Assembly: GCA_965219635.1 (NCBI GenBank)
Contig: OZ244783.1
Coordinates: 992,001 to 1,056,000 of the forward strand
Direction of reading: 5' to 3'
DNA length: 64,000 bases
Source of the DNA: JAPOXR01 sp965219635
GTDB taxonomy: Bacteria > Pseudomonadota > Alphaproteobacteria > Rhodobacterales > Rhodobacteraceae
A program made the position numbers and the translations under genes. Each line of letters opens with the position of its first letter. Within the stretch, counting starts at the first letter, position 1. This document shows positions 9,095 to 18,281 of the stretch, piece by piece. The notes under the pieces were generated by a model, which was given only the letters and a program-made list of their open reading frames with translations, was not told the DNA's origin and ran no database searches.

Positions 9095-9190
9095 CCTGGC
9101 ATTTGCCAGGTGGGGGAGGCGGGGCTGGAAACCGTTTGCCGTACTGCGCGGCGGTTTCCGGTTCTGCCTTGTAGAATGCATCAAATTCTA
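9095..9190 (+). promoter_or_regulatory. Hairpin-rich leader before the sugar-binding-protein gene
   Basis: Three inverted repeats lie in a row in the roughly 220-base gap: CCTGGCA-TT-TGCCAGG (9095-9110), GGAAACCG ... CGGTTTCC with a 17-base loop (9127-9159), and TAGAAT-N7-ATTCTA (9172-9190), which ends right at the ribosome binding site AAGGAGG (9191-9197). They could stabilise the highly expressed binding-protein transcript, act as operator sites or attenuate transcription. None has a clear T-run. Confidence 0.45.
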
Positions 9191-9205
9191 AAGGAGGAAA
9201 CTGAG

Positions 9206-10279
9206 ATGCTGATTCGAACTGGTACTAAGATTACCGGTATTGCGATGGGTGCTGCCCTTGCAGTGTTTGCGCATGGGTCGATTTCGACTGCGGCTGCCGA
9301 GGATTTCGTGGCCATGTTGCTTCCCGAAAACGTCAATCCCCGCTGGGAGAGTCAGGACGCTCGCTTCTTTGTCGAAGCAATGGCTGAGGTAGCGCCGGAC
9401 GCGACAGTCGAGGTGTTCAATGCAAATAACGACACCGCAACCCAGCAGCGGCAGGCTGAACAGGCACTGACGCGAGGAGCCAAGGTTCTTGTCGTAATCC
9501 CGATCGATGGCGATAGCGCGGCAATCATCGCCGACAGCGCCGCCGAAGCCGGTGTGCCCACCATTGCGTACGACCGGATGATCCACTCGGAGAATACGAC
9601 CTTCTGGGTTCAGGCCGACCTCGGAGCAATGGGTGCGTCCCAGGCGCAGCATATCGTAGACAACACGAAGAGCGGCGACACACTCGTTCTGCTCAAAGGT
9701 TCGCCAACCGATCCCAATGCGGCGGTCATTCACAACGGTCAGCTCACTGTTCTGCAGGAACTGTTCGATTCAGGCGAACGCATCCTCGGATATGAGAACT
9801 GGACCCAGGGTTGGGACCCGGCAATCGCCAGGCGCTCAATGGACCAGGCGCTGACACAGCTGAACAACAATGTGCAGGGTGTGGTTTCCTCGAATGACGG
9901 CAACGCAGCTGCCGCCATAGCATCACTCGCGGAACAGGGATTGGCTGGAAAGGTCCCGGTGTCCGGACTTGATGCTACGGTCCAGGCGCTCCAGTTGCTT
10001 TTGCTCGGAGAGCAGACTCAGACTGGCTGGCGTCCGTTCGCAGACATGGCAAGCATTACCGCAGATGTGACCGCGCTTCTCCTTAGAGGCGAAAGCGTGG
10101 AGCAGATGACACAGGGTACTGTTGTCAATGGTGTGGGCGCTGAAGTGGCCTTCATTCCGGTTGGCCATTACTCGGCAGTTGGTGAAGAAGGCGTCGCCTA
10201 TGTGATCGAAAATGATATTTCGATCTCAAAGGATGACGTTTGCCAGGGACCCGCGGCGGAGACCAACTTCTGCCAGTGA
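9206..10279 (+). CDS. Sugar ABC transporter periplasmic substrate-binding protein
   Basis: A 357-residue periplasmic binding protein of the ribose/xylose type (type I fold). Residues 1-31 form a signal peptide with a hydrophobic core and an AAA cleavage site before EDFVAMLLPE. The body has the typical two-lobe pattern, including VLVVIPIDGDSAAII, VPTIAYDRMI and GVVSSNDGNAAAAIASL, which closely resembles D-xylose-binding XylF. The ATG at 9206 follows a perfect AAGGAGG. It is the first gene of a binding protein-ATPase-permease importer. The sugar is not proven; xylose or another aldose is plausible. Confidence 0.9.
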   Translation: MLIRTGTKITGIAMGAALAVFAHGSISTAAAEDFVAMLLPENVNPRWESQDARFFVEAMAEVAPDATVEVFNANNDTATQQRQAEQALTRGAKVLVVIPIDGDSAAIIADSAAEAGVPTIAYDRMIHSENTTFWVQADLGAMGASQAQHIVDNTKSGDTLVLLKGSPTDPNAAVIHNGQLTVLQELFDSGERILGYENWTQGWDPAIARRSMDQALTQLNNNVQGVVSSNDGNAAAAIASLAEQGLAGKVPVSGLDATVQALQLLLLGEQTQTGWRPFADMASITADVTALLLRGESVEQMTQGTVVNGVGAEVAFIPVGHYSAVGEEGVAYVIENDISISKDDVCQGPAAETNFCQ

Positions 10280-10288
10280 TCGCACGGC

Positions 10289-11110
10289 ATGAATGAACAA
10301 GCGAAATCGGTGGAGCCAATGGCTCCACCTACTTCCACTCATCTCGCGGTATCCGGCGTCCACAAGCGTTTTGGCGGTGTCGAAGCGCTTCGCGGAGTCG
10401 ATTTCGAAGTCAGACGCGGCGAGGTGATGGCCTTGGTCGGCGATAACGGTGCCGGCAAATCTACATTGATGAAAATTCTTGCCGGGGCCGAGCGGGCAGA
10501 TTCGGGCGAGTTCCGGTTGGATGGGGCGCCAGTCGCCATTGCGAGCCCGCATGACGCGGCCAGGTTGGGCATACAAATCGTCTATCAGGATCTTGCGCTT
10601 TGCGAGAACATGGATGTTTCTTCCAATCTGGCGCTGGGTTCAGAACCCCTTCAGCCGGGATGGTCCCTTTTGCCGCAGTCCCTGCGGCCAATTGACGAGA
10701 TGCTCATGGAGCAAACTGCCTTGCGGGCGCTGGACCGGCTCAGCGTGCGAACGCTGGCCTCGGTTCGTACAAAGGTCGGCAGGCTGTCTGGTGGTCAACG
10801 CCAGGCTATCGCTATCGCAAGGGCAGTCGGAGTTGAATCTTCAGTCGTTCTGCTGGATGAACCGACAGCGGCGCTTGGTGTGGCCCAGACCGAACAGGTG
10901 TTGGGAGTTGTGAGGCGGCTTCGGGAAGAAAATCATGCAGTGGTATACATCTCCCACAATCTGAGCGAGGTCTCTGAAATCAGTGATCGGATCACCGTGC
11001 TCCGGCATGGCCGCAACGTTGCAACCTACGTAACCGCCGATACCGAACCGGACGAAGTTGTTGGCGCGATGACACGCGACCAGGGCAGCGGCAAATCCAA
11101 TGGCGCGTGA
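10289..11110 (+). CDS. Sugar ABC transporter ATP-binding protein (single nucleotide-binding domain)
   Basis: A 273-residue ATPase with Walker A GDNGAGKST near residue 51, Q-loop in IVYQDLALCEN, signature LSGGQRQ, Walker B VVLLDEPTAALG and the H-loop in YISHNLSE. Sugar importers of this class usually have a fused ATPase of about 500 residues; here there is only one domain, as in the FrcA-type fructose importer, so two copies should form the dimer. The start could also be the ATG at 10319, which has GGTGGAG just ahead. It overlaps the permease gene by 11 bases, indicating coupled translation. Confidence 0.9.
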   Translation: MNEQAKSVEPMAPPTSTHLAVSGVHKRFGGVEALRGVDFEVRRGEVMALVGDNGAGKSTLMKILAGAERADSGEFRLDGAPVAIASPHDAARLGIQIVYQDLALCENMDVSSNLALGSEPLQPGWSLLPQSLRPIDEMLMEQTALRALDRLSVRTLASVRTKVGRLSGGQRQAIAIARAVGVESSVVLLDEPTAALGVAQTEQVLGVVRRLREENHAVVYISHNLSEVSEISDRITVLRHGRNVATYVTADTEPDEVVGAMTRDQGSGKSNGA

Positions 11111-12281
11111 TCCGCTGACAGGCATTGCAACCAGGCTTCGAAGCCTGCGCGAGACACGATTTGGTTCGTTCGGACCAGTTCTATTGGCATTGGCGGTTAT
11201 CTGGATCTATTTCGGATTGACGGAACCGGCATTCTTGAGCCCGCGCAACTTCTATTTCCTTTTCATGCAAAGTGCTGTCGTCGGCACCTTGGCCGTCGGA
11301 ATTACAGTGGTTTTGCTTCTAGGCGACATCGATCTCTCGGTCGCTGCAACTGCCGGCGTTTGCGCAGCATTGCTTGCGGTTCTGATTGCTGCGGGCATGC
11401 CCGGCCTTGCCGCTTGCCTGCTGGCAATTCTGTTGGGCATAGCCCTCGGCACGGCCCAGGGAGTCCTGATAGCCTATGTCGGGATACCGTCATTCGTCGT
11501 CACTCTGGCGGGGCTGCTGGGGTTTCAGGGACTGATGCTGAAGATCCTTGGCATCCATGGCGCAATCAACATGCGCGATCCACTTGTCCGCGGCCTGACC
11601 ACGGTTACGCTGCCCCCTGTCTGGGGTTGGCTGGTTGGCGTCGCTTGCGTCATTGCCTTTGCCGCAATGGTTCTGCGTAGGCAGAACAAACGAAGGTCCC
11701 GGGAACTTGAACTCGAGTCGAAGTCGGCGATGTGGGGACAGATCCTGTTCTTCGGATTTCTTGTCGTTGCTGTTGTTGCAACCCTCAACAGCTATCGCGG
11801 TGTGCCATTGCTTGTCGTGCTGTTGGCCGGATTGACCGCATTGCTAGGCTGGATCACCACTTCGACGCGCTTCGGCCGGTCAATCTTCGCAGTTGGCGGC
11901 AACGCGGAAAGCGCCCGCCGGGTCGGAATAAACGTCCGGCGGATCCGGGTAACTGCTTTCGGCATTGTCGGACTTATGGCCGCGCTGGGCGGTATAGTTG
12001 GTGCATCCCGCTACGCGTCAGTGTCATTCAATGCGTTTGCTGGCGGGCCGCTCCTTCTAGAGGCCATCGGGGCGGCTGTAATTGGCGGAACCTCGCTTTT
12101 TGGTGGGCGAGGCTCTGTATGGAACGCCATTCTTGGCGCCCTCGTTATCGGGTCTCTCGGCAATGGCCTCGATTTGTCGGGCGCCTCGGCGGCAGACAAG
12201 CTCATGTTCTCCGGCGCCATACTGCTCATTGCAGTAGCAGTAGACGCCATATCCCGCACTGACCCCGGCCAGTCGAAATAG
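11100..12281 (+). CDS. Sugar ABC transporter permease
   Basis: A 393-residue inner-membrane protein of the RbsC/XylH family with about ten predicted hydrophobic segments. Recognisable parts are the GDIDLSVAATAG segment in the first half, NAESARRVGINVRRIR in the cytoplasmic loop, and AVIGGTSLFGGRGSV near the C-terminus, all conserved in this permease family. It completes the importer with the preceding binding protein and ATPase; its start codon lies inside the end of the ATPase gene. A strongly charged loop (around residues 195-210, with RRQNKRRSRELELESK) precedes the second half and resembles the large loop of XylH. Confidence 0.9.
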   Translation: MARDPLTGIATRLRSLRETRFGSFGPVLLALAVIWIYFGLTEPAFLSPRNFYFLFMQSAVVGTLAVGITVVLLLGDIDLSVAATAGVCAALLAVLIAAGMPGLAACLLAILLGIALGTAQGVLIAYVGIPSFVVTLAGLLGFQGLMLKILGIHGAINMRDPLVRGLTTVTLPPVWGWLVGVACVIAFAAMVLRRQNKRRSRELELESKSAMWGQILFFGFLVVAVVATLNSYRGVPLLVVLLAGLTALLGWITTSTRFGRSIFAVGGNAESARRVGINVRRIRVTAFGIVGLMAALGGIVGASRYASVSFNAFAGGPLLLEAIGAAVIGGTSLFGGRGSVWNAILGALVIGSLGNGLDLSGASAADKLMFSGAILLIAVAVDAISRTDPGQSK

Positions 12282-12410
12282 GGATTGGACATTGTGTGGC
12301 AGCTTCATAGGGCAAATCGGCCTCCGGAATGGAGGACGCAGATCGGTAGAACGGGCTAAACGCGGCTGGTTGACAGCCCGGGCAACAACTGGACAGGGAG
12401 AGAGACAGGC

Positions 12411-13385
12411 ATGAGATATCACCAACTGAAGCCCTTCGAGTGCAAGGTATCGGCGATAGGCATGGGGACCATGATCTTCCATCCCGACACAGCCAAAAGA
12501 GACTTCGCCTTGTTGGACGCCTTCGTCGAATCCGGCGGAACATATGTCGATACGGCAGAGGTATATGGTGCTGTCGAGGAATACGGCTATTCGGAAATGG
12601 TCATTGGTGACTGGTTGCAGGCCAATCCCGGAATCCGGAACCAAATCGTACTTGCGTCCAAAGGGCTCATTACGGGTTACTGCGCACCGCTGCATCCTGG
12701 CGGAGCCAAAATCAATCCGGACAGCGTGCATCGCGCAATTGATGGTTCGCTCGAAAGACTCAAGACGGATCAACTGGATGTCTGGATGTTCCACCGGGAC
12801 AATCCCTCGCACCCGGTAGGACCGCTTGTCGATGCTCTGGACGAGGAGGTGAAGGCCGGGAGAATAAAGGCATACGGCGCTTCGAACTGGCCGGTCGCCA
12901 GAATTCAGGAAGCAATCGACTATGCCAATGCGAGCGGCAAGGCCGTGATGATGAGTTCCTCTCCGAACTTCTCGCTCGCCAGGGCAAACGAGCCCTATTG
13001 GCCTGAGACTGAAACCACAGGGCCGGAAGAGCGGGCATGGCACGCAAGCAATGGACTGCTTCTTGTTGCGTGGTCTGCACTCGGTCGCGGGTTCTTTGCC
13101 AAGGGCGATCCTCAGGACAAGAGCGACGAGGACCTGGTCCGGGTCTTCTACTCTCCCGAGAATTTCGAGCGAAAGAGGCGGGCTGAGGAATTCGGCAAGG
13201 CGAGAGGGTTGAACATGTTCGAAATTGCTCTGGCCTATGTGATCAGCCAGGATTTCCCCGTTGTTGCTCTTAATGGCGCTGAAACGCCCGAGCAGGTCGT
13301 ATCGTCCGCACGCGCCGGCAGCCTGGAACTCTCACCCCAGGAACGCGATTGGCTAGATCTCACTAGCGATGATCGTCCCTTCTGA
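12411..13385 (+). CDS. Aldo/keto reductase
   Basis: A 324-residue NAD(P)-dependent oxidoreductase of the aldo/keto reductase superfamily. It shows IGMGTMIFH at the N-terminus, YVDTAEVYG with catalytic Asp and Tyr (residues about 45-54), Lys in VLASKGLI, His in WMFHRDNP and a C-terminal NADP-binding segment. The family reduces carbonyls or oxidises sugars to lactones; the fit with the cycloisomerase-like gene downstream suggests sugar-to-lactone oxidation here, which is inference. GGGAGAGAG lies ahead of the ATG. It follows the permease by about 130 bases and is 12 bases from the aldehyde dehydrogenase, so it is probably co-transcribed. Confidence 0.87.
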   Translation: MRYHQLKPFECKVSAIGMGTMIFHPDTAKRDFALLDAFVESGGTYVDTAEVYGAVEEYGYSEMVIGDWLQANPGIRNQIVLASKGLITGYCAPLHPGGAKINPDSVHRAIDGSLERLKTDQLDVWMFHRDNPSHPVGPLVDALDEEVKAGRIKAYGASNWPVARIQEAIDYANASGKAVMMSSSPNFSLARANEPYWPETETTGPEERAWHASNGLLLVAWSALGRGFFAKGDPQDKSDEDLVRVFYSPENFERKRRAEEFGKARGLNMFEIALAYVISQDFPVVALNGAETPEQVVSSARAGSLELSPQERDWLDLTSDDRPF

Positions 13386-13397
13386 GGAGATCGAACC

Positions 13398-14831
13398 GTG
13401 ATCAATCCGAAGCGCATGTACATCGACGGGCAGCTTGTAGCTGGTGCGGATCAGCGAGGTGTAATTTGCCCGGCAACCGAAGAGCAGGTTGCCGCTGTCG
13501 CTTGGGCTTCCGAAGATGATGCCCGTTTGGCCTTGGAGGCGGCAAACTCTGCATTCGCCAGTTGGGCGGCAGCACCGGTGGGCGAGCGGGTATCGTGGAT
13601 GAAACGCTTGCGCGAGGCAGTCATTGCCAATGAGAACCACCTGCGCGAGTGCATCCACCTCGAAATGGGAAAACCATGGGAGGCTACGTCAGAGGACTTT
13701 GGCAGCCTGGTGGACTCACTGCAGTTCTACGCCGAGGAGATTACGCGGCTGAGACCAGAGGCGTTGGTCGATCGCGATGGAACCCATTCACACATGCTCA
13801 CGCACGAACCAATCGGCGTGGTTGTGGCGTTCATTGCATGGAATTTCCCTCTCCTAAATCTCGCATTCAAGATTGGTCCGGCAATGGCCTCCGGTTGTCC
13901 AGTCATCATCAAGCCGTCCATCAAGTCACCCTTGTCGGCATACGCCGTTGGTGAACTCTGCCATGAGATCGGGCTTCCTGCGGGTGCCGTCAACATACTC
14001 TGCGGTGATGACTCAGTTGTTGGCGACACTCTCTCGTCGTCAACCATTCCAGCCCTGCTGACACTGATCGGATCTGCCCGTACCGGTAGGCACATCATGA
14101 GGAACGGGGCAACATCCATAAAGAAGTACTCGATGGAACTGGGCGGGAACGCGCCCGTGTTGGTCTTTGCAGATGCAGATCTCGATCTGGCTGCCGAAAT
14201 TGTCTGTGCCGTCAAGTTCGGCAACGCCGGGCAAATTTGTGTTTCACCCAACCGGGTATTCGTTGAGTCGTCGATTGCCGAAGAGTTTGCACGCAGGGTA
14301 GTAGGAAGGGCCAAAGCCGTGAAGACCGGGTTCGACAGGAACAGGCAGGTCGATATGGGTCCGCTTATTGATGATCAAGCCTGGAAACGGGTGGATGATT
14401 TGGTCGGGCAGGCGGTTGATGACGGTGCCTTGCTGCTGACCGGCGGAGGCCGACCCGACCAACATGCGAACGGCCATTTCTATGCTCCGACTGTGCTTTC
14501 CGGTGTAATGCCCGGAATGCGTGTCTACGATGAGGAGATATTCGGACCGGTTGTCAGTATCTTGAGTTTTGATGACGAAAATGAAGTCTTGCGATTGGCG
14601 AACGCCACGGAGGCCGGGCTGACCGCCTACGTCTTCACACGGGATTTGGCCAAGGCTGAGAGATGCGCAAATGCACTCCGCTTCGGTGAGGTGCAGATCA
14701 ACGGTGTCAAATACGGTATCGACCTGCCTCACGGGGGCATCAAGCAGTCAGGCGTCGGTTGCGACTGTTCCCATCTTGCTTTGCTGGAGTATTTGGCGCC
14801 AAAGCGCATTTCCCGTTCGTTGGCAGCTTGA
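13398..14831 (+). CDS. NAD(P)-dependent aldehyde dehydrogenase
   Basis: A 477-residue member of the aldehyde dehydrogenase superfamily of normal length. Visible motifs are AFIAWNFPLL (cofactor site Asn), KPSIKSPLSA, the catalytic Glu in MELGGNAPVL, the nucleophile Cys in GNAGQICVSPNR, and EEIFGPVVSI towards the end. Members of this group oxidise lactaldehyde, succinate semialdehyde or ketoglutarate semialdehyde; the choice cannot be made from sequence alone. The GTG start is preceded by GAGGAG at a good distance. It lies between the aldo/keto reductase and the cycloisomerase-like gene, so a role in the same sugar oxidation route is likely. Confidence 0.9.
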   Translation: MINPKRMYIDGQLVAGADQRGVICPATEEQVAAVAWASEDDARLALEAANSAFASWAAAPVGERVSWMKRLREAVIANENHLRECIHLEMGKPWEATSEDFGSLVDSLQFYAEEITRLRPEALVDRDGTHSHMLTHEPIGVVVAFIAWNFPLLNLAFKIGPAMASGCPVIIKPSIKSPLSAYAVGELCHEIGLPAGAVNILCGDDSVVGDTLSSSTIPALLTLIGSARTGRHIMRNGATSIKKYSMELGGNAPVLVFADADLDLAAEIVCAVKFGNAGQICVSPNRVFVESSIAEEFARRVVGRAKAVKTGFDRNRQVDMGPLIDDQAWKRVDDLVGQAVDDGALLLTGGGRPDQHANGHFYAPTVLSGVMPGMRVYDEEIFGPVVSILSFDDENEVLRLANATEAGLTAYVFTRDLAKAERCANALRFGEVQINGVKYGIDLPHGGIKQSGVGCDCSHLALLEYLAPKRISRSLAA

Positions 14832-14838
14832 AGACGCA

Positions 14839-16002
14839 ATGAAGATCACACGTATCAGGAGCCATGTACTTCGGTATGACTTGCCGGAGGAACTCGGCTA
14901 TTCCCAGCAGTTCTATGCACAACGGACTGCTCATCTCGTCGAGGTCGAAACCGACGAGGGTGTGACTGGCTGGGGAGAATGTTTCGGTCCGGGGAACGTG
15001 GCGACTGCCAACAAGTGCATTGTGGAAGAGGTCATTCAACCGCTTGTCCTCGGTGGCAATCCGTTGGACCGGGATGTGCTCTGGCACAAGCTGTACAATC
15101 TCATGCGCGATCACGGCCAGAAGGGGATGCCGATGCAGGCATTGTCAGGTGTGGATATCGCTCTTTGGGATATATTTGGCAAAGTGGCCGGTCAGCCCAT
15201 CCACCGGTTGATCGGAGGATCATTCAGAACGCGTTTACCGGTTTACGGCTACGGCATGATGCTGCGGCGCGAAGATACTGACTCGCTGGCAGACCGGTTT
15301 TGCGACGAAGCAGCACGCATCCGGGACGCGGGATTTGTTGCTGCAAAAATGAAGGTTGGGTTAGGTCCACGCGATGACATCAGGCTTGCCGAGGCGGTCA
15401 GAAGGGGTGTTGGCGAGTCCTTTCCGTTCATGGTCGATGCCAATCACTGTTATACGACTTGCGATGCCTTCTACGTTGGCAGGGCACTCGAAGAGTTGAA
15501 TGTTCATTGGTTCGAGGAACCAGTCGCTCCGGAAGACCATGCCGGTTACACGGAGTTGCGGTCAGGCCTGAAAGTCAACATCGCAGGAGGTGAGGCTGAG
15601 TTCAGCCGCTGGGGCTGGAAGTCGCTACTGGAGTGCAGGGGGCTGGATATTGCCCAGCCCGAGGTTTGCGCTTTGGGCGGAATTACTGAGTATCTTCGTG
15701 TCCTGGCATTGTGCCATGCGCATTTCACGCCAGTGGTGAACCATGTCTGGGGTTCGGCAATTGCGGTTGCTGCGAATATCCAGCTGCTTGCTGCGATGCC
15801 CCCCTTGCCCGGTGGACTGAATCCCAGCGAACCGATGCTGGAATTCGATACAACCGGAAACAGGTTTCTGGACGAATTGCTGCTTGAGCCGCTTGATGTG
15901 CAAGGTCAGGTCAGCCGTAATGGCGGGTACATTGAAGTTCCACAGGCCCCCGGTCTCGGCGTTGAACCCAACCGGGAGTTTATTGAGCGCTTTTCCAACT
16001 GA
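14839..16002 (+). CDS. Enolase-superfamily enzyme, galactarolactone cycloisomerase-like
   Basis: A 387-residue mandelate racemase/muconate lactonising-type enzyme. The active-site set is complete: Lys170 and Lys172 in AKMKVG, metal ligands Asp200 (VDANH), Glu226 (WFEEP) and Glu252 (AGGEAE), and the general base His302 (VNHVWG). The overall pattern, including GWGECFGPGN and GLNPSEPMLEFD, is very like Agrobacterium D-galactarolactone cycloisomerase (Gci), as I recall that protein. That enzyme opens a sugar lactone to a 3-deoxy-2-keto acid. The ATG at 14839 starts 7 bases after the aldehyde dehydrogenase. It probably processes a lactone made by the neighbouring reductase; the exact substrate is inference. 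Confidence 0.85.
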   Translation: MKITRIRSHVLRYDLPEELGYSQQFYAQRTAHLVEVETDEGVTGWGECFGPGNVATANKCIVEEVIQPLVLGGNPLDRDVLWHKLYNLMRDHGQKGMPMQALSGVDIALWDIFGKVAGQPIHRLIGGSFRTRLPVYGYGMMLRREDTDSLADRFCDEAARIRDAGFVAAKMKVGLGPRDDIRLAEAVRRGVGESFPFMVDANHCYTTCDAFYVGRALEELNVHWFEEPVAPEDHAGYTELRSGLKVNIAGGEAEFSRWGWKSLLECRGLDIAQPEVCALGGITEYLRVLALCHAHFTPVVNHVWGSAIAVAANIQLLAAMPPLPGGLNPSEPMLEFDTTGNRFLDELLLEPLDVQGQVSRNGGYIEVPQAPGLGVEPNREFIERFSN

Positions 16003-16184
16003 AACACCACGGTTGGCTGTGGCTTGTTGCCTTCGCTGTTATGCTTGAGGGGCCTTGTTTCCGGGCAGCAAATTGCGCCGGGATGATCCGGCGATGCCAC
16101 GCCTCAAAGTATCGTGTGGTATTCTGAAGATTGCAGATGCTGTGCCGCGGGCCTGTGTCACCGGGCGGATTGCGTTATGTGGCT

Positions 16185-16694
16185 TCAGCCATCACCGGCC
16201 CCAAATTGCGAACGGAAACCGGGCCGGTCGAGATAGAGTGAACCGCTTCGGTTTTCGTCGTCCTGGTCAAGAAGATCGGACAACTTCCGCAATTCCGGAA
16301 TCCTGGTCTTATCGATGGAAGAGGCGTCTGGCCAATTGACCTCAATCAGGTTGTCGGCTGGATCCCGCACATACATTTGCAGCGTGCCGTCCGGCAGTTC
16401 CGTTACTGCCCTGCCCAAAGTGTCGTGGTCGAGTATGCCCAGTTCCGATGCGGTTTCGTAGACTTCGAGGAAGTTATCGACGTCAAGTGCGAAATGCTGA
16501 AGGCGCAGCGGAGTCTGGTCACTGCGATGTTCAAAAATATGAAACTGCAGGTCACCGCACCGGAACCACTGCGTCCGGAACCCGAAATTCGGGGTCGGGA
16601 CCGGTTCAAGGCCAAACACCGTTTCATAGAACCGGACAGTTTCTTCATACCGGGTAGTGCCAACCGATACATGATTGAGTCCAATTGCGCCCAT
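16185..16694 (-). CDS. VOC-superfamily protein (glyoxalase/dioxygenase type)
   Basis: A 169-residue protein with a vicinal-oxygen-chelate fold: N-terminal LNHVSVGTTRYEETVRFYE and the second-half metal-ligand segments LQHFALDVDN and ADNLIEVNWP (candidate ligands His and Glu). The C-terminal 40 residues are charged and probably extend outside the domain. The ATG at 16694 follows AGAGG. It is the last gene of a minus-strand run with a MetE-like protein and two SDRs; its substrate is unknown. It is convergent with the cycloisomerase-like gene. Confidence 0.82.
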   Translation of the reverse strand: MGAIGLNHVSVGTTRYEETVRFYETVFGLEPVPTPNFGFRTQWFRCGDLQFHIFEHRSDQTPLRLQHFALDVDNFLEVYETASELGILDHDTLGRAVTELPDGTLQMYVRDPADNLIEVNWPDASSIDKTRIPELRKLSDLLDQDDENRSGSLYLDRPGFRSQFGAGDG

Positions 16695-16855
16695 TGATCG
16701 TGCCTCTCTGTCAAGGAGTTGAGATTTTGGCTGAATTGCCATCCGGGTTCCACACCGCCAACAGTTCCGATGCTTCGTTGTGCTTCCGGGCCTGCGCTGT
16801 CCCTAACGCTGCGCCGGAACCCCAATACGCCGTAACCGGAATATGGCGCGGGCGG

Positions 16856-18010
16856 TCAAGACCACAGTTTGCTGCTTGCAAGTTTTGCGCCTTCAACCAG
16901 AGACCGCATTTTTGCCCATATGATCCTTGGCTCGACTTCCGTCTTGTACGTCGCCTGGGAAGAGAATCCACAGTCTGTGCTGGCAATGACGTTTTCGCGT
17001 CCAACCCGCTCGGCAAAACGCACAATTCTCTCGGCCACAACTTCGGGATGCTCGACAACGCTTGTCGAGTGCGTGATGACGCCAGGAAGGATGTGCTTTC
17101 CCGCAGGCAACTCGACTGACTCCCAGAGGTGATATTCGTGCTCGTGGCGCGGATTTCCGGCCTCGAAGGAATAGGCGCCGGCATTCACCTTAAGCACCTG
17201 ATCAATCATCTGCGGGAGATCAGGTTCGTGAATCCGCGGGCCTTGGTTGATGCCGTAGCAGGTATGGAACCGAACCTTGTCCTCGGGAATGCCCTCCAGG
17301 CTATGGTTGATCGCTTCCACATACATGGAGACTTTTGCTTGCTGTTCCGCATGGCTGAGTGAATCATCCATGTAGACATTGGGCAGAAACGGATCGTCAA
17401 CCTGAAGCAGGAAGCCGGCTTCGACAATCATTCGGTATTCGACAGCCAACGCGTCTGCGACCGCGAAAGCGTATTCCTCTTCGGTTCCGTAATAGTCGTT
17501 CGACCCGACCCCGGTCACAGCAGCGCAAGGCATGAAAGCCTCGACGCAATCAAACTTGGCGGCTGCGGCTTTCAGATTTTCGAGGTCGATCCTCAGGGCC
17601 TCATGCCCGACGTAGCTGATCGGCCCGACGCAGAACATTGGCGCCGATTGCACGATGGCACCGCCGAGGTGGGCACGATTGAAATACTCTTCATAGAACT
17701 CCGGGAAGGCTGCGCGTTCCGCCTTGTACAGATCGGGATCAACCTCCGGTCTCGGCTCGAACCCGTCGAGTCGCTCGTTGATGTAGACCGCGTGCCCGGG
17801 TTTGGACATTTCGCCGTCGGCGACCACATCAATGCCTGCTTCTGCCTGCTTGCCGACCATTTCCTCAACAGCACCGCTCAATCGTGCTGAAAAGGCGGCA
17901 TCGTCCGTTCCGCAGCCGCTCAGTTTTTCCTTGAGCATATCCAGCAGATCGTGGGGTCTCGGCAGGCTGCCGACATGTGTTGTCAGTATTCGGTCCGTGC
18001 TGGTTTTCAT
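16856..18010 (-). CDS. MetE C-terminal-domain-like zinc methyltransferase family protein
   Basis: A 384-residue protein of the cobalamin-independent methionine synthase catalytic-domain family (also including epoxyalkane:CoM transferase). It starts with the family signature TTHVGSLPRPHDLLD. Likely zinc ligands are present: His and Cys in RFHTCYGIN, Glu in SFEAGNP, and Cys in STDCGFSS. There is no N-terminal MetE half, so it is not a complete MetE; such stand-alone proteins often move alkyl groups between thiols or break down sulfur compounds. The ATG at 18010 follows GAAGGGA. It is in an operon with two SDRs and a VOC protein, which suggests breakdown of an unusual compound rather than methionine synthesis. 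Confidence 0.85.
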   Translation of the reverse strand: MKTSTDRILTTHVGSLPRPHDLLDMLKEKLSGCGTDDAAFSARLSGAVEEMVGKQAEAGIDVVADGEMSKPGHAVYINERLDGFEPRPEVDPDLYKAERAAFPEFYEEYFNRAHLGGAIVQSAPMFCVGPISYVGHEALRIDLENLKAAAAKFDCVEAFMPCAAVTGVGSNDYYGTEEEYAFAVADALAVEYRMIVEAGFLLQVDDPFLPNVYMDDSLSHAEQQAKVSMYVEAINHSLEGIPEDKVRFHTCYGINQGPRIHEPDLPQMIDQVLKVNAGAYSFEAGNPRHEHEYHLWESVELPAGKHILPGVITHSTSVVEHPEVVAERIVRFAERVGRENVIASTDCGFSSQATYKTEVEPRIIWAKMRSLVEGAKLASSKLWS

Positions 18011-18281
18011 CGGGATCCCTTCATTGGCAAATTGGATTCCGACCTGTGTCAGGCCGCAAGTTCGTCGGGGAGGACGCTTGGGTACCAATTGGACTTGGCT
18101 TCAGGCCGCTCCTCCCTCAGGAACCTTATCCCGCTTGCGCTGCCAACTCCATACGCAACCTGCAAAGGCAAGGCGTCCAATAGGCTTCGTCGAATGCAAC
18201 CGTGAATGCTGCGAGAGTTGCTTGCTTGAACCGACGAAAGGTCAGGAAGAAAATGCTGCCAGACCGGGCGATACAGCCGGT

